Origin: Roseivivax halotolerans | GTDB lineage: Bacteria; Pseudomonadota; Alphaproteobacteria; Rhodobacterales; Rhodobacteraceae | Direction of reading: 5' to 3' | Assembly (NCBI RefSeq): GCF_900115815.1 | Contig: NZ_FOXV01000004.1 | Coordinates: forward strand, 214,581 to 278,580 | DNA: 64,000 nucleotides | Part shown: piece after piece, positions 1 through 7,608 of the stretch | Numbering within the stretch: position 1 is the stretch's first letter | Layout of the letters: every line of letters starts with the position of its first letter | Program-made: the position numbers and the translations under genes | Notes under the pieces: model-generated | The model's input: only the letters and a program-made list of their open reading frames with translations | What the model was told of the DNA's origin: nothing | The model's database searches: none

Positions 1-1
1 C

Positions 2-274
2 GATGCCGATGTCACCGCCTTCGTCGCCGCCGCCGGCGAGCAAGGCGTCAAAGTGCAGGTCTTCGGGATGAGCGAAAACAACGCGCGCGCCTTCTGGAAC
101 TGGCATTTCCTGCCCGAGACGTTCCACCTGCCGCAAACCCGCGCGATGTTGCGCCGGGCCTGCGACACGCGGCTGCCCGCGCGCCTGACCGTGGAGGAGT
201 GCGGCGCGGTCGCGGACGCGCTTCTGGCCGCCGCCGAAACCGCGATGGCCCCGGCCTGCGCCTACGGAACCTGA
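2..274 (+). CDS. C-terminal part of a probable PLP-dependent aminotransferase (DegT/DnrJ/EryC1/StrS-like)
   Basis: The open frame runs in from the left edge and stops with TGA at 272-274, so only about 90 C-terminal residues are visible. The segment contains the string NARAFWNWHFLP, then LPQTRAML and a CDTRLPARLT stretch. I associate these with the C-terminal small domain of DegT-type aminotransferases annotated in Rhodobacteraceae. The catalytic lysine and cofactor site lie outside the window. It ends 4 bp before the convergent phaR. The family call is from memory of similar tails and is tentative; the reading frame itself is secure because of its codon composition and position. Confidence 0.45.
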   Translation, partial: DADVTAFVAAAGEQGVKVQVFGMSENNARAFWNWHFLPETFHLPQTRAMLRRACDTRLPARLTVEECGAVADALLAAAETAMAPACAYGT

Positions 275-278
275 TGCG

Positions 279-851
279 CTATTTGCCCAGCTTCGAAAGC
301 TTGGCCTGAAGTTCGGCGAATTCCTTCTTCAGAGCCTCGATATCCTCTTCGGACTCGCCCTTCTTCGCCGTCGCGGGCTGCGAGTCGTCGGGCGACGGGC
401 CGGACCACTGGCCCGACTTGCCGCCGGTCATCGCCTTCATGAACGCTTCTTGCTGCGCCTGCATCGCCTCGAAGCCGGGCATGGTGGCCATCGGGTTCAT
501 GGCGCTCATGTTCTCGACCCATTTCGACTGGCTGTCGCGGAACATCTCGAAGCTCTGGGCCAGAAATTGCGGAACCATCGTGGAGGCCTGGCTCGTGTAG
601 CTGCGAACGAGGTCGTTGAGGACGTTGATCGGCAGGACGGACTCGCCGCGGCTTTCATGCTCGGCAATGATCTGGAGAAGGTATTGCCGTGTCAGGTCGT
701 CCCCGGATTTGAGATCGATGATCTGAACTTCGCGCCCATCCCGGATGAACCCCGCGATATCTTCCAGCGTGACGTAATCGCTCGTCTCGGTATTGTAGAG
801 ACGCCGCGAGGCGTAACGCTTGATCAGAAGCGGCTTTTCGGTTTCGGACAC
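279..851 (-). CDS. phaR: Polyhydroxyalkanoate synthesis repressor PhaR
   Basis: 190-residue cytoplasmic DNA-binding protein. PhaR senses PHB granules: it represses phasin and its own gene when no polymer is present and is titrated onto nascent granules. The N-terminal PHB/PHA accumulation regulator domain (about residues 8-70) begins with LLIKRYASRRLYNTETSDYV, typical of the family, followed by the second PHB_acc segment (about 75-115). The C-terminus is charged and less conserved. Start is GTG at 849-851 with a GGGAGG ribosome site 6 nt upstream. A CTGCGGTGCAG operator lies only 18 bp upstream of the start, consistent with autoregulation. It is the last gene of the PHB cluster, downstream of phaP and separated from it by a terminator. 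Confidence 0.95.
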   Translation of the reverse strand: MSETEKPLLIKRYASRRLYNTETSDYVTLEDIAGFIRDGREVQIIDLKSGDDLTRQYLLQIIAEHESRGESVLPINVLNDLVRSYTSQASTMVPQFLAQSFEMFRDSQSKWVENMSAMNPMATMPGFEAMQAQQEAFMKAMTGGKSGQWSGPSPDDSQPATAKKGESEEDIEALKKEFAELQAKLSKLGK

Positions 852-868
852 TCGGGACCTCCCAAAAT

Positions 869-879
869 CTGCGGTGCAG
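869..879. promoter_or_regulatory. PhaR operator upstream of phaR
   Basis: CTGC-GGT-GCAG, a perfect match to the CTGCN3-4GCAG element reported for PhaR of Paracoccus and Rhodobacter. It lies between the phaP terminator and the phaR start, so it would give negative autoregulation. Confidence 0.75.
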
Positions 880-939
880 CAAGCCTAAGCCTTCGCCGAT
901 GAATTGAGCAAGCCTCGTCTCGCACCCGCGAAATAAAAT

Positions 940-962
940 GGGCGGACCCGTCAGGTCCGCCC
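940..962 (-). terminator. Rho-independent terminator of phaP
   Basis: A perfect 9-bp stem (GGGCGGACC / GGTCCGCCC) with a 5-nt loop, followed on the minus strand by CATTTTATTT. It lies just downstream of the phaP stop and upstream of phaR, so phaP is probably transcribed mainly alone. Confidence 0.85.
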
Positions 963-1024
963 TCAGTCGCGCGCTCAGATTTTGGGAGGAGAGTGAGCGC
1001 GGATCCTGTTCGTTTCAGTCGCGA

Positions 1025-1474
1025 TTATTTCGCGGCTGCGGTCGCCTTCTTGGCGTTCGAAGTCATGTCAGCGGTCGCCTTCTTCATGGCGGCGCTTGCA
1101 TCTTCGGACATGTCCTTGCCAGCGGCCATCATCAGCTCGACGGTGTCCATCTGGACCTTCTTCGCGATCTCGGCGAAGGCGGCCATGTGCTCGGCGGTAA
1201 CTTCTGCCTGAGCGGATGCGAAATCGGTCATCGCCTTGGCGTAGTCGGCCGGCTCTGCCTTGGCCTTCGAAAGTTCGCTCATCTTGGACAGCGTGTCCTT
1301 GGTCCACTTGGAAGACAGCTCGGCGGACTTCTCAGCCGCTTCGAGCGCAACGCCCGAGAGCTTCTCGTTCAGGGTCGCCTGGGTCTTGAAGGCGTCTTCC
1401 ATTGCCTTCGTGTCGACCGGGAAGGAGCCCATCATGTCTTTCATCATCGCAGTGAAATCTTGCTGCTTAGCCAT
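1025..1474 (-). CDS. phaP: Phasin family protein (PHB granule-coating protein)
   Basis: 149-residue alanine/lysine-rich amphipathic helical protein without signal peptide or membrane span, of the Phasin_2 type. Phasins coat the surface of PHB granules, set granule number and size and are usually the most abundant granule protein. The sequence is built from repeated A/E/K/M helices such as KATADMTSNAKKATAAAK at the C-terminus. The ATG at 1472-1474 is preceded by AAGGAA at suitable spacing. Transcription should start from a TTGAAA-N17-CATATT promoter whose spacer contains a PhaR operator, and it ends at a strong terminator, as expected for a highly expressed, PhaR-repressed monocistron. It lies between phaC and phaR on the same strand. 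Confidence 0.92.
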   Translation of the reverse strand: MAKQQDFTAMMKDMMGSFPVDTKAMEDAFKTQATLNEKLSGVALEAAEKSAELSSKWTKDTLSKMSELSKAKAEPADYAKAMTDFASAQAEVTAEHMAAFAEIAKKVQMDTVELMMAAGKDMSEDASAAMKKATADMTSNAKKATAAAK

Positions 1475-1537
1475 CGTTCAATTCCTTTCATCGCTGCTGC
1501 GGCTGGCCCACCCAACCGCTTCGCTGCGTCTGGAAAG

Positions 1538-1586
1538 AATATGGACGCTGCACTGCAGCATTTCAAGGATTTTTGCTGCAGTGCGG
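1538..1586 (-). promoter_or_regulatory. phaP promoter with two PhaR-type operators
   Basis: On the minus strand the -35 TTGAAA (plus-strand 1561-1566) and the -10 CATATT (1538-1543) are separated by exactly 17 bp. A perfect CTGC-ACT-GCAG operator (1548-1558) occupies the spacer. A second, one-mismatch copy CTGC-AGT-GCGG (1576-1586) lies directly upstream of the -35. The two copies form an extended inverted repeat (1548-1560 against 1574-1586, one mismatch), so repression by PhaR occluding RNA polymerase is likely. The same bases also read as CTTGAAA-N14-GTCCATAT, close to an RpoH-type promoter. Confidence 0.75.
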
Positions 1587-1595
1587 CAAAAATCT

Positions 1596-1608
1596 TGACC
1601 CTAGGTCA
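1596..1608. promoter_or_regulatory. 13-bp palindrome TGACC-CTA-GGTCA between phaC and phaP
   Basis: A perfect dyad of 5-bp arms about 30 bp upstream of the phaP -35 element and 25 bp downstream of the phaC stop. It lacks a T-tract, so it is not an obvious terminator. An additional activator or repressor site for phaP is possible; the cognate regulator is unknown. Confidence 0.4.
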
Positions 1609-1632
1609 TAAGCCCCTGCTTTACCTTTAAAA

Positions 1633-3438
1633 TCACGCGTCGACCTTGCGCGATTTCGTCATCACATACGTGCCGGGAGCCGCGCCGAGCGAGGGATGCT
1701 CCGAATCGCCGGGCTGACGCGCAGTGATCCACTTGCCCGAACGCTTGGCCATCCAGCTTTCCCAGACGGGCCACCAAGACCCCTCGTGATAGACCGCCTT
1801 TTCTTTCCATTCATCGGCCGTGCCGTCGAAATCGTCGTTGATGTAATGGCCGTACTTGTTCTTGGACGGCGGGTTCACGATGCCCGCGATATGACCCGAT
1901 TCCGACAGGATGAAGGTGCGGTCCTTGGACCCCATGAGGCTCACGCCCCCGAAGCAATCCTTCCAGGCCGCGATATGGTCGGTCTCGCAGGCGATCGAGA
2001 TCAGCGGCACGGAGACATCGTCGATGCTCAGCGTCTCGCCCATCAGTTCGATGCCCTCGCCATTCGCAAACGCGTTGTCCTGGCACAGCCGCCGCAGGTA
2101 TTGCACCGCCATTCGAGCCGGAAGGTTCGAGCCGTCGCCGTTCCAGTAGAGCAGATCGAACGCGGGCGGCGTCTCCCCCATCATGTAGCTCTGGATCGCG
2201 GGGCGGTAGATCAGATCGTTCGATCGCAGGAACGAGAAGGTTCGCGCCATGATGAAGGAGCGCAGAACGCCGGTCTTCTCGACCTCCTCCTCGATGCCAT
2301 CGATGAAATCGTCCTGCAGGAAGGGCGTGAACTCTCCCTGGTCGGAGAAATCGGTGAGCGTGGTGAAGAAGGTCGCGGACTTGATCGAGGTGTCCTTGCG
2401 CTTTTTCATCAGCGCGAGTGTCAGGGACAGGGTGGTCCCGGCGATGCAGTAGCCGATCGCGTTGATCCGCTTCTGGTTGGTGATCGACTTCACCTCTTCG
2501 ATGGCGGTGAGGAACCCTTCCTCGATATAGGTGTCGAGCCCGACATCGCGATAGTCGTGATCGGGATTGACCCAGCTTACCACGAAAAGCGTGTAGCCCT
2601 GATCCACGACCCAGCGGATGAAGCTGTTCTTCTCGCGCAGATCGAGGATGTAGAACTTGTTGATCCAGGGCGGGAAGAGGACGATCGGCGTCTCCTTCAC
2701 CTTTTCGGTCGTCGGCGTGTACTGGATGATCTCCATCATCCGGTTGCGGTAGACGACCTCGCCCTCGGCGGTGGCGATGTTCTCACCGATCTTGAAGGCA
2801 TCCTCGTCCGCGAGCTTCACCACAAGCTCGCCGTTGTTGGCCTCGAGATCGGAGATGAGGTTCTCGAGTCCCTTCACAAGGCTCTCGCCCTCGGTCTCGA
2901 TGGCCTTTTCCAGAGCGTCGGGGTTGGTGGACAGGAAATTCGTCGGGGCCATCATGTCGACGATCTGCCGCGCGAAATACGAAAGCCGCCGCTTTTCCTT
3001 CGGGTCCATGTCGTCGATATCGGCCACCGCCTGTTCGATGGCACGGGAATTGATGAGGTATTGCTGCTTGATGAAGTTGAAATAGGGGTGCTGATCCCAA
3101 AGCGGATTCGCGAAGCGCTTGTCTTTCGGACCGGGATCTTCGGGTGCCTTGAGATTGCCCGCGGCGAGGGCCTGCTGCGCCTCGACGAAGTGCTTCACCG
3201 TCTCGCCCCAGTAGGAGATCTGGTGCTCGAGAACCTTTGCGGGGTTCTGCATCCACGCCTGCATATACCCCGTCATCGCCTTGGCGTAGAGATCCTGGTC
3301 GGGGCCCTGCAGCGAGGTGTCGAGCGGCTTGCGATGCGTCATCACGGAGACAAGGCGCTGTGAAAGCTCCTCGATACGATTCAGGTTGTGGTTGAACCGC
3401 TCCAGGTTTTCGCCTTGATCGAACGTCTCGGTTGTCAT
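1633..3438 (-). CDS. phaC: Class I poly(3-hydroxyalkanoate) synthase PhaC
   Basis: 601-residue cytoplasmic, granule-bound enzyme that polymerises (R)-3-hydroxybutyryl-CoA into PHB. The N-terminal PhaC_N domain occupies about residues 70-240 and the alpha/beta-hydrolase catalytic domain follows. The lipase-like box GYCIAG places the nucleophile at Cys331; Asp487 (ETDHIAAW) and His516 (SESGHIAG) complete the Cys-Asp-His triad. The length fits class I single-subunit synthases, and no phaE or phaR-type subunit gene is adjacent. The ATG is preceded by an AGGGGGGA ribosome site. It is divergent from the depolymerase gene phaZ, and a PhaR-type operator lies in the shared 105-bp gap. The phaA and phaB genes are not in this window. 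Confidence 0.97.
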   Translation of the reverse strand: MTTETFDQGENLERFNHNLNRIEELSQRLVSVMTHRKPLDTSLQGPDQDLYAKAMTGYMQAWMQNPAKVLEHQISYWGETVKHFVEAQQALAAGNLKAPEDPGPKDKRFANPLWDQHPYFNFIKQQYLINSRAIEQAVADIDDMDPKEKRRLSYFARQIVDMMAPTNFLSTNPDALEKAIETEGESLVKGLENLISDLEANNGELVVKLADEDAFKIGENIATAEGEVVYRNRMMEIIQYTPTTEKVKETPIVLFPPWINKFYILDLREKNSFIRWVVDQGYTLFVVSWVNPDHDYRDVGLDTYIEEGFLTAIEEVKSITNQKRINAIGYCIAGTTLSLTLALMKKRKDTSIKSATFFTTLTDFSDQGEFTPFLQDDFIDGIEEEVEKTGVLRSFIMARTFSFLRSNDLIYRPAIQSYMMGETPPAFDLLYWNGDGSNLPARMAVQYLRRLCQDNAFANGEGIELMGETLSIDDVSVPLISIACETDHIAAWKDCFGGVSLMGSKDRTFILSESGHIAGIVNPPSKNKYGHYINDDFDGTADEWKEKAVYHEGSWWPVWESWMAKRSGKWITARQPGDSEHPSLGAAPGTYVMTKSRKVDA

Positions 3439-3462
3439 TCGGCAGATTCCCCCCTACCTTCG

Positions 3463-3473
3463 CTGCTACGCAG
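3463..3473. promoter_or_regulatory. PhaR-type operator in the phaC-phaZ divergent region
   Basis: CTGC-TAC-GCAG, a perfect CTGCN3GCAG element inside the extended dyad GCTGC-TAC-GCAGC, 25 bp upstream of the phaC start and 71 bp upstream of phaZ. It could couple synthase and depolymerase expression to granule status. Confidence 0.65.
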
Positions 3474-3543
3474 CAATTCTCGTCGGCGCCGCACGATCGC
3501 GGCGGCCTGTGACAGGCTCACCGGCGAAAGGAGACACGGCATT

Positions 3544-4851
3544 ATGCGGCACATGGCTCTCTACGACATGATGGAGACGGTTCGAAACACGAACCAATGG
3601 CTCGGCGCAACAGCGCGCACGATGGCCTCCTATCCTGGTCTCGCGCTCATTCCGCATCCCGGTATTCGCTGGATGGCCGCCTGGGGAGAGGTCACCGAAC
3701 GCGCGTTCGAGCGCATGATCGCCAAGCCGGACTGGGGCATCGACAGCGTCACGGGCGATGACGGACGCGATCACGTGGTCCAGCCCGAGGTCGTTCTCGA
3801 GAAACCTTTCGGCGATCTTGTCCATTTCGACGTGGCCGGCCGGGACGAACAGCCTCGCAAGATCCTGCTGGTTGCGCCGATGTCCGGTCATTACGCGACC
3901 CTCCTCCGGTCCACGGTGAAATCCCTCATCCCTAACTGTGAAGTCTATGTGACAGACTGGCACAATGCGAGGGACATTCCGGTCAGTGCGGGCAAGTTCG
4001 ATATCGAGGATTACACCCTCTACCTCGTCGATTTCCTGCGCGAGCTCGGCCCGGACACGCATGTCATCGCCGTTTGCCAGCCCGCGCCGCTGACGCTCGC
4101 CGCGACCGCCTACCTCGCCGCCGAGGATCCCGACGCGCAGCCGCGCACGCTGACCCTCATCGGCGGACCGATCGACCCCGACGCCGCGCCGACGGATGTC
4201 ACCGATTTCGGTGCGCGCGTCACGATGGGCCAGCTCGAAGAGAGCATGTGCCAGCGCGTCGGCTTCAAGTATCAAGGGGTCGGCCGCCGGGTTTATCCCG
4301 GCCTTTTGCAACTGTCCTCGTTCATGGCGATGAACGCCGATACGCATGCCCAGGCCTTCTACGATCAGATTTTCCGCGTCGCCAGCGGAGAAGCGTCGGA
4401 TCACGACAAGCATAACAAGTTCTACGATGAATATCTCGCCGTCATGGACATGCCGGCGGAATTCTACCTGTCCACCGTGGAGCGGATCTTCAAGAATTGC
4501 GAGATCGCCAAGAACGCCTTCACCGTCGAAGGCAAGCATGTCGATATCGGCAAGATCACGAATGTCGCGGTCAAGACCGTCGAAGGCGCGAATGACGACA
4601 TCTCCGCGCCCGGCCAATGCGTCGCGGCGCTTGATCTGCTGACCGGACTGCCGGACGAGATGAAGGCGAGCCACCTCGAACCCGGCGCGGGTCATTACGG
4701 CATCTTCGCGGGCGGCAAGTGGCGCAACAACATCCGGCCGCTTGTCCTCGATTTCATCGACGCGAATTCCGAAGAGAGCCGCACCGCGAAGCCCAAGGCC
4801 AAACGCCAGCGCGGCGAGGCCGACAAGACAGTCGTCAACCTCAAGCAGTAG
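3544..4851 (+). CDS. phaZ: Intracellular polyhydroxybutyrate depolymerase PhaZ
   Basis: About 435 residues, with no signal peptide, matching the intracellular (i-PhaZ) family that mobilises stored PHB to 3-hydroxybutyrate units. The catalytic core has the non-classical box VCQPAP with the presumed nucleophile Cys178, as in Ralstonia PhaZ1-type enzymes; the C-terminal GAGHYGIFAGGKW motif carries the expected histidine. The chosen start is the ATG at 3544, 10 nt after AAAGGAG. A second in-frame ATG at 3553 is possible, and an upstream reading to 3388 lies within phaC on the other strand and is not used. The gene is divergent from phaC and shares its regulatory gap. Confidence 0.93.
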   Translation: MRHMALYDMMETVRNTNQWLGATARTMASYPGLALIPHPGIRWMAAWGEVTERAFERMIAKPDWGIDSVTGDDGRDHVVQPEVVLEKPFGDLVHFDVAGRDEQPRKILLVAPMSGHYATLLRSTVKSLIPNCEVYVTDWHNARDIPVSAGKFDIEDYTLYLVDFLRELGPDTHVIAVCQPAPLTLAATAYLAAEDPDAQPRTLTLIGGPIDPDAAPTDVTDFGARVTMGQLEESMCQRVGFKYQGVGRRVYPGLLQLSSFMAMNADTHAQAFYDQIFRVASGEASDHDKHNKFYDEYLAVMDMPAEFYLSTVERIFKNCEIAKNAFTVEGKHVDIGKITNVAVKTVEGANDDISAPGQCVAALDLLTGLPDEMKASHLEPGAGHYGIFAGGKWRNNIRPLVLDFIDANSEESRTAKPKAKRQRGEADKTVVNLKQ

Positions 4852-4871
4852 ATGTGCGCGGGCCGGGTCCG

Positions 4872-5840
4872 TCACCCGGCCTTCTCGTAGACCATGTCGA
4901 TCATGCGCTGCGTTCCTTTCGAGAACTCGAGCGGGCACGGATAGATCGCCCCATCCAGAACCGCGCGATTGAAGGCCTCGACCTGCAAGACGTAGTGGTT
5001 CGCATCCGGGAAGCGCTCTTCCCGCACGACGCCCTGCCCCAGTTCCAGCGTGATCCTTGCCTCGCCGAAGACCTGCGGATTGAACGGCGCGCTGAGGGTC
5101 AGTGCACCCTTCTCGCCGTGGAATGTCACGCGCTGGAACGGGGCCATCCGGGTCGAGACGTATCCGGCATAATGGAAAGACGGAAAGCGCGCTGACACGT
5201 GGGCGCGCGTGTCGACGCCTGCGTGCCAGTCCAGGTCGGCCGCAAGGATCTCTTCGGGCTCTTCCCCGGTCACGAACCGCGCCCCGCCAAAGATATAAAC
5301 GCCGATATCCGGCAGGCCGCCGCCGCCCTGACCCTTCTGATTGCGGATATCGTCCATGTTGTCGTTGAAGAACGAGAATTGCGCCGTGACCTCGCGCAGC
5401 GCGCCAATCTCGCCGCCCTGCACGAGCTCGCGGGCTCGCTGCCATTGGGGGTGGTGCACGATCATGTAGGCTTCTGCCGAAAGGAGCCCGGTCTCGTCGC
5501 GCTTCGCGATCACCGCATCGAAATCCTCCGCCTTGAGGGCAAGCGGTTTCTCACACAGGACGTGCTTGCCGGATTCGAGCGCCTTGAGGCTCCACTCCAC
5601 ATGCATCGCGTTCGGCAGGGGAATGTAGATCGCATCGATCTCGGGATCGTCGAGAAGCGCATCGTAGCCTTGATGCACAGTCACACCGGGGGCGAATGCC
5701 TCGAAGGCGCCGGCCTTGTCGGGCGTCGAGGTCGCGATCGCCCCAAGCCGGCCCCGTCGTGCCATGTGGATCGCCGGGCCCATCTGTTGGCGTGCGAACT
5801 TCGACGCTCCGAGGATTCCCCACCTGACTGCCTCACCCAT
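4872..5840 (-). CDS. Gfo/Idh/MocA family NAD(P)-dependent oxidoreductase
   Basis: 322-residue cytoplasmic oxidoreductase. The N-terminal Rossmann fold starts with WGILGASKFARQQMGPAI, and the family hallmark CEKPLAL follows at about residue 90; the C-terminal alpha/beta domain binds the sugar or cyclitol-like substrate. Start is the ATG at 5838-5840 with GGAGGG 8 nt upstream; further upstream codons in the frame look non-coding. It converges on phaZ (21-bp gap) and is divergent from the universal stress gene. The substrate cannot be inferred; the family covers glucose-fructose oxidoreductase, inositol dehydrogenase and dihydrodiol dehydrogenase, and the sequence looks closest to the last type. 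Confidence 0.85.
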   Translation of the reverse strand: MGEAVRWGILGASKFARQQMGPAIHMARRGRLGAIATSTPDKAGAFEAFAPGVTVHQGYDALLDDPEIDAIYIPLPNAMHVEWSLKALESGKHVLCEKPLALKAEDFDAVIAKRDETGLLSAEAYMIVHHPQWQRARELVQGGEIGALREVTAQFSFFNDNMDDIRNQKGQGGGGLPDIGVYIFGGARFVTGEEPEEILAADLDWHAGVDTRAHVSARFPSFHYAGYVSTRMAPFQRVTFHGEKGALTLSAPFNPQVFGEARITLELGQGVVREERFPDANHYVLQVEAFNRAVLDGAIYPCPLEFSKGTQRMIDMVYEKAG

Positions 5841-5916
5841 CTCGCGCCCTCCGTTCTGCGTCATTCTGTCGTGGAGGAAAGGTGGACCGCGGGGTGCGGT
5901 ACGGCAACCCCATGAA

Positions 5917-5930
5917 TTGACATGGAACAA
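5917..5930 (+). promoter_or_regulatory. FnrL-like box upstream of usp
   Basis: TTGAC-ATGG-AACAA matches 8 of 10 positions of the Fnr/FnrL consensus TTGAT-N4-ATCAA. A TACCCT -10 candidate at 5953-5958 would place the transcription start near 5965, that is with the box centred about -41.5, the usual position for a class II activator. Confidence 0.5.
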
Positions 5931-6009
5931 TGCCCCGGAGCCTGACCGTTTTTACCCTAGTCGCCATTCATCGTGCGCTTGCACGACCAGACTGAAAGGA
6001 GGCTCGACA

Positions 6010-6432
6010 ATGTTCTCGCATATCATGGTTCCCGTGGATCTTCGTCACACCGACCGGCTGGAGCGGGCACTTGCCGTGACTGCCGAAGAAGCCAAGCACC
6101 ACGACGCGAAGGTGACCTTCGTATCCGCAAGCAACGCGACACCGGGAGAGATCGCGCACAGCCCGGACGAGTTTCGTGAAAAGCTCGCAAGCTTCGCGAA
6201 AGACAAGGGTCGGGCCGGCGGCTACACGGCCGACGCGCATGCGCTGATCCTGCACGACACCACCGCAGATCTGGACCACGCGCTTGTAGAAGCGTCGAAA
6301 GAAATCAACGCCGATCTGGTGATCATGGCGTCACACCGTCCGAATTTCGCGGACTATTTCTGGTCATCGAATGGTGGCGCGTTTGCGAGCCACGCCAATG
6401 CTTCCGTGATGATCGTGCGCGAAGCCGAATAA
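6010..6432 (+). CDS. Universal stress protein, UspA family
   Basis: 140-residue single-domain Usp of the Rossmann-like alpha/beta fold, beginning MFSHIMVPVDLRHTDRLERAL. The C-terminal part LVIMASHRPNFADYFWSSNGG ends in the SVMIVR strand typical of the family. The nucleotide loop is not the canonical G-2X-G-9X-GS form, so ATP binding is uncertain. The ATG at 6010 follows AAAGGAGG at good spacing. These small Usps are often induced under oxygen limitation or stationary phase, and an FnrL-like box with a correctly placed -10 lies upstream. A bidirectional terminator separates it from the convergent rpoH. Confidence 0.9.
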   Translation: MFSHIMVPVDLRHTDRLERALAVTAEEAKHHDAKVTFVSASNATPGEIAHSPDEFREKLASFAKDKGRAGGYTADAHALILHDTTADLDHALVEASKEINADLVIMASHRPNFADYFWSSNGGAFASHANASVMIVREAE

Positions 6433-6439
6433 ACGAAAA

Positions 6440-6462
6440 CCGCCGGGCACTTGGCCCGGCGG
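6440..6462. terminator. Bidirectional terminator between usp and rpoH
   Basis: Perfect 9-bp stem CCGCCGGGC / GCCCGGCGG with loop ACTTG. On the plus strand it is followed by CATCTTTC, on the minus strand by GTTTTCGTTT, so it can end both convergent genes. Confidence 0.8.
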
Positions 6463-6489
6463 CATCTTTCGTCCGGAGGGGTTCGGGCG

Positions 6490-7386
6490 TCAGCTTGCCG
6501 CCGCCATCCCTTTTTCCTTTGCCAGATCGCGCATCCGCTTCTGCAGCTTCTCGAAGGCGCGCACTTCGATCTGACGGATCCGCTCGCGGCTGACGTCGTA
6601 TTCGCCAGAGAGATCCTCCAGCGTCTGCGGGTTCTCCGCGAGCCGCCGTTTCGTCAGAATATCCTTCTCACGGTCGTTCAGAACGTCCATCGCCTCGGCC
6701 AGCATCGCGCGGCGTGCGTCGAGCTCGTCTTTCTCGGCGTAATCATCGGCCTGGTTGGCGTCCTCATCCTCGAGCCAGTCCTGCCATTGCATGGAGGAAT
6801 CATCCTCTTGGCCGACCTGCGCGTTGAGCGACGCATCCGAGCCCGCCATGCGGCGGTTCATCGAGATCACTTCGTCCTCGGTCACGCCGAGATCATTGGC
6901 AATCTTCTGGACGTGCTCTGGCCGCAAATCGCCGTCCTCGAGCGCGCCAATCCGGCTTTTCGCTTTCCGGAGATTGAAGAAGAGCTTCTTCTGCGCCGAT
7001 GTCGTACCGAGCTTCACAAGACTCCAGGACCGCAGGATATATTCCTGGATCGCAGCCCTGATCCACCACATGGCATAGGTGGCAAGGCGGAAGCCTTTCT
7101 CGGGATCGAAGCGCTTCACTGCCTGCATTAGGCCGACATTTGCCTCCGAGATCACCTCGGCCTGCGGCAAGCCGTAGCCGCGATAGCCCATCGCGATCTT
7201 TGCCGCGAGGCGCAGGTGGCTCGTCACCAACTGGTGCGCCGCCTGGGTGTCCTGATCCTCGACCCAGCGTTTCGCCAGCATGTATTCCTGTTCAGGCTCC
7301 AGAAGTGGGAACTTCCGAATTTCCTGCAGGTAACGGCTCAGTCCCGCTTCCGGGGACGGCGCCGGAAGATTCGCGTAATTGCTCAT
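6490..7386 (-). CDS. rpoH: RNA polymerase heat-shock sigma factor RpoH
   Basis: 298 residues with sigma70 regions 1.2, 2 and 4. Region 2 contains RFDPEKGFRLATYAMWWIRA, and the RpoH box QKKLFFNLRK directly after region 2 identifies it as sigma32 rather than a housekeeping factor. Region 4.2 ends with the helix-turn-helix VSRERIRQIEVRAFEKLQKR. It directs RNA polymerase to heat-shock promoters such as those of groES and hsp20 in this window. The ATG follows GGAGGGATGGG. Length and sequence fit the RpoHI type of Rhodobacter; a second paralogue would be expected elsewhere. It is preceded by a TTGAAA-N17-CATATG promoter flanked by an inverted repeat. Confidence 0.95.
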   Translation of the reverse strand: MSNYANLPAPSPEAGLSRYLQEIRKFPLLEPEQEYMLAKRWVEDQDTQAAHQLVTSHLRLAAKIAMGYRGYGLPQAEVISEANVGLMQAVKRFDPEKGFRLATYAMWWIRAAIQEYILRSWSLVKLGTTSAQKKLFFNLRKAKSRIGALEDGDLRPEHVQKIANDLGVTEDEVISMNRRMAGSDASLNAQVGQEDDSSMQWQDWLEDEDANQADDYAEKDELDARRAMLAEAMDVLNDREKDILTKRRLAENPQTLEDLSGEYDVSRERIRQIEVRAFEKLQKRMRDLAKEKGMAAAS

Positions 7387-7413
7387 CCCATCCCTCCATT
7401 CAGCCAGATGTAT

Positions 7414-7458
7414 ATCGGCTTAACATTCCATATGTGAAGCCGATCTTGCGGTTTCAAG
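7414..7458 (-). promoter_or_regulatory. rpoH promoter and flanking inverted repeat
   Basis: On the minus strand TTGAAA (plus-strand 7452-7457) and CATATG (7429-7434) are spaced by 17 bp. Read as an RpoH-type promoter it is CTTGAAA-N14-TCACATAT. The -10 is bracketed by a perfect 8-bp inverted repeat, ATCGGCTT at 7414-7421 and AAGCCGAT at 7437-7444, a likely operator. Confidence 0.6.
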
Positions 7459-7608
7459 TCTTTGCCCTCGGGCATCTTGTGGGTTTAACGCATTCCCTGC
7501 CCCGATGATCCTGAAGATTTCGCGCGCTGACGCACATGTTCCCTGTGTTTCAAGGACAGATCTTTCTAAAATGCACAGCAGCTCGGGCCAGAGCATGAAG
7601 GGAACGAT

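Noticed and set aside
1696..3363. A 555-codon plus-strand frame opposite phaC.
   Set aside because: It is the complement of a well-conserved synthase gene with a full catalytic triad and shows no family features of its own.
3466..5445. A 659-codon minus-strand frame spanning phaZ and the oxidoreductase.
   Set aside because: It covers phaZ in antisense and the oxidoreductase in the wrong frame; arginine-rich shadow.
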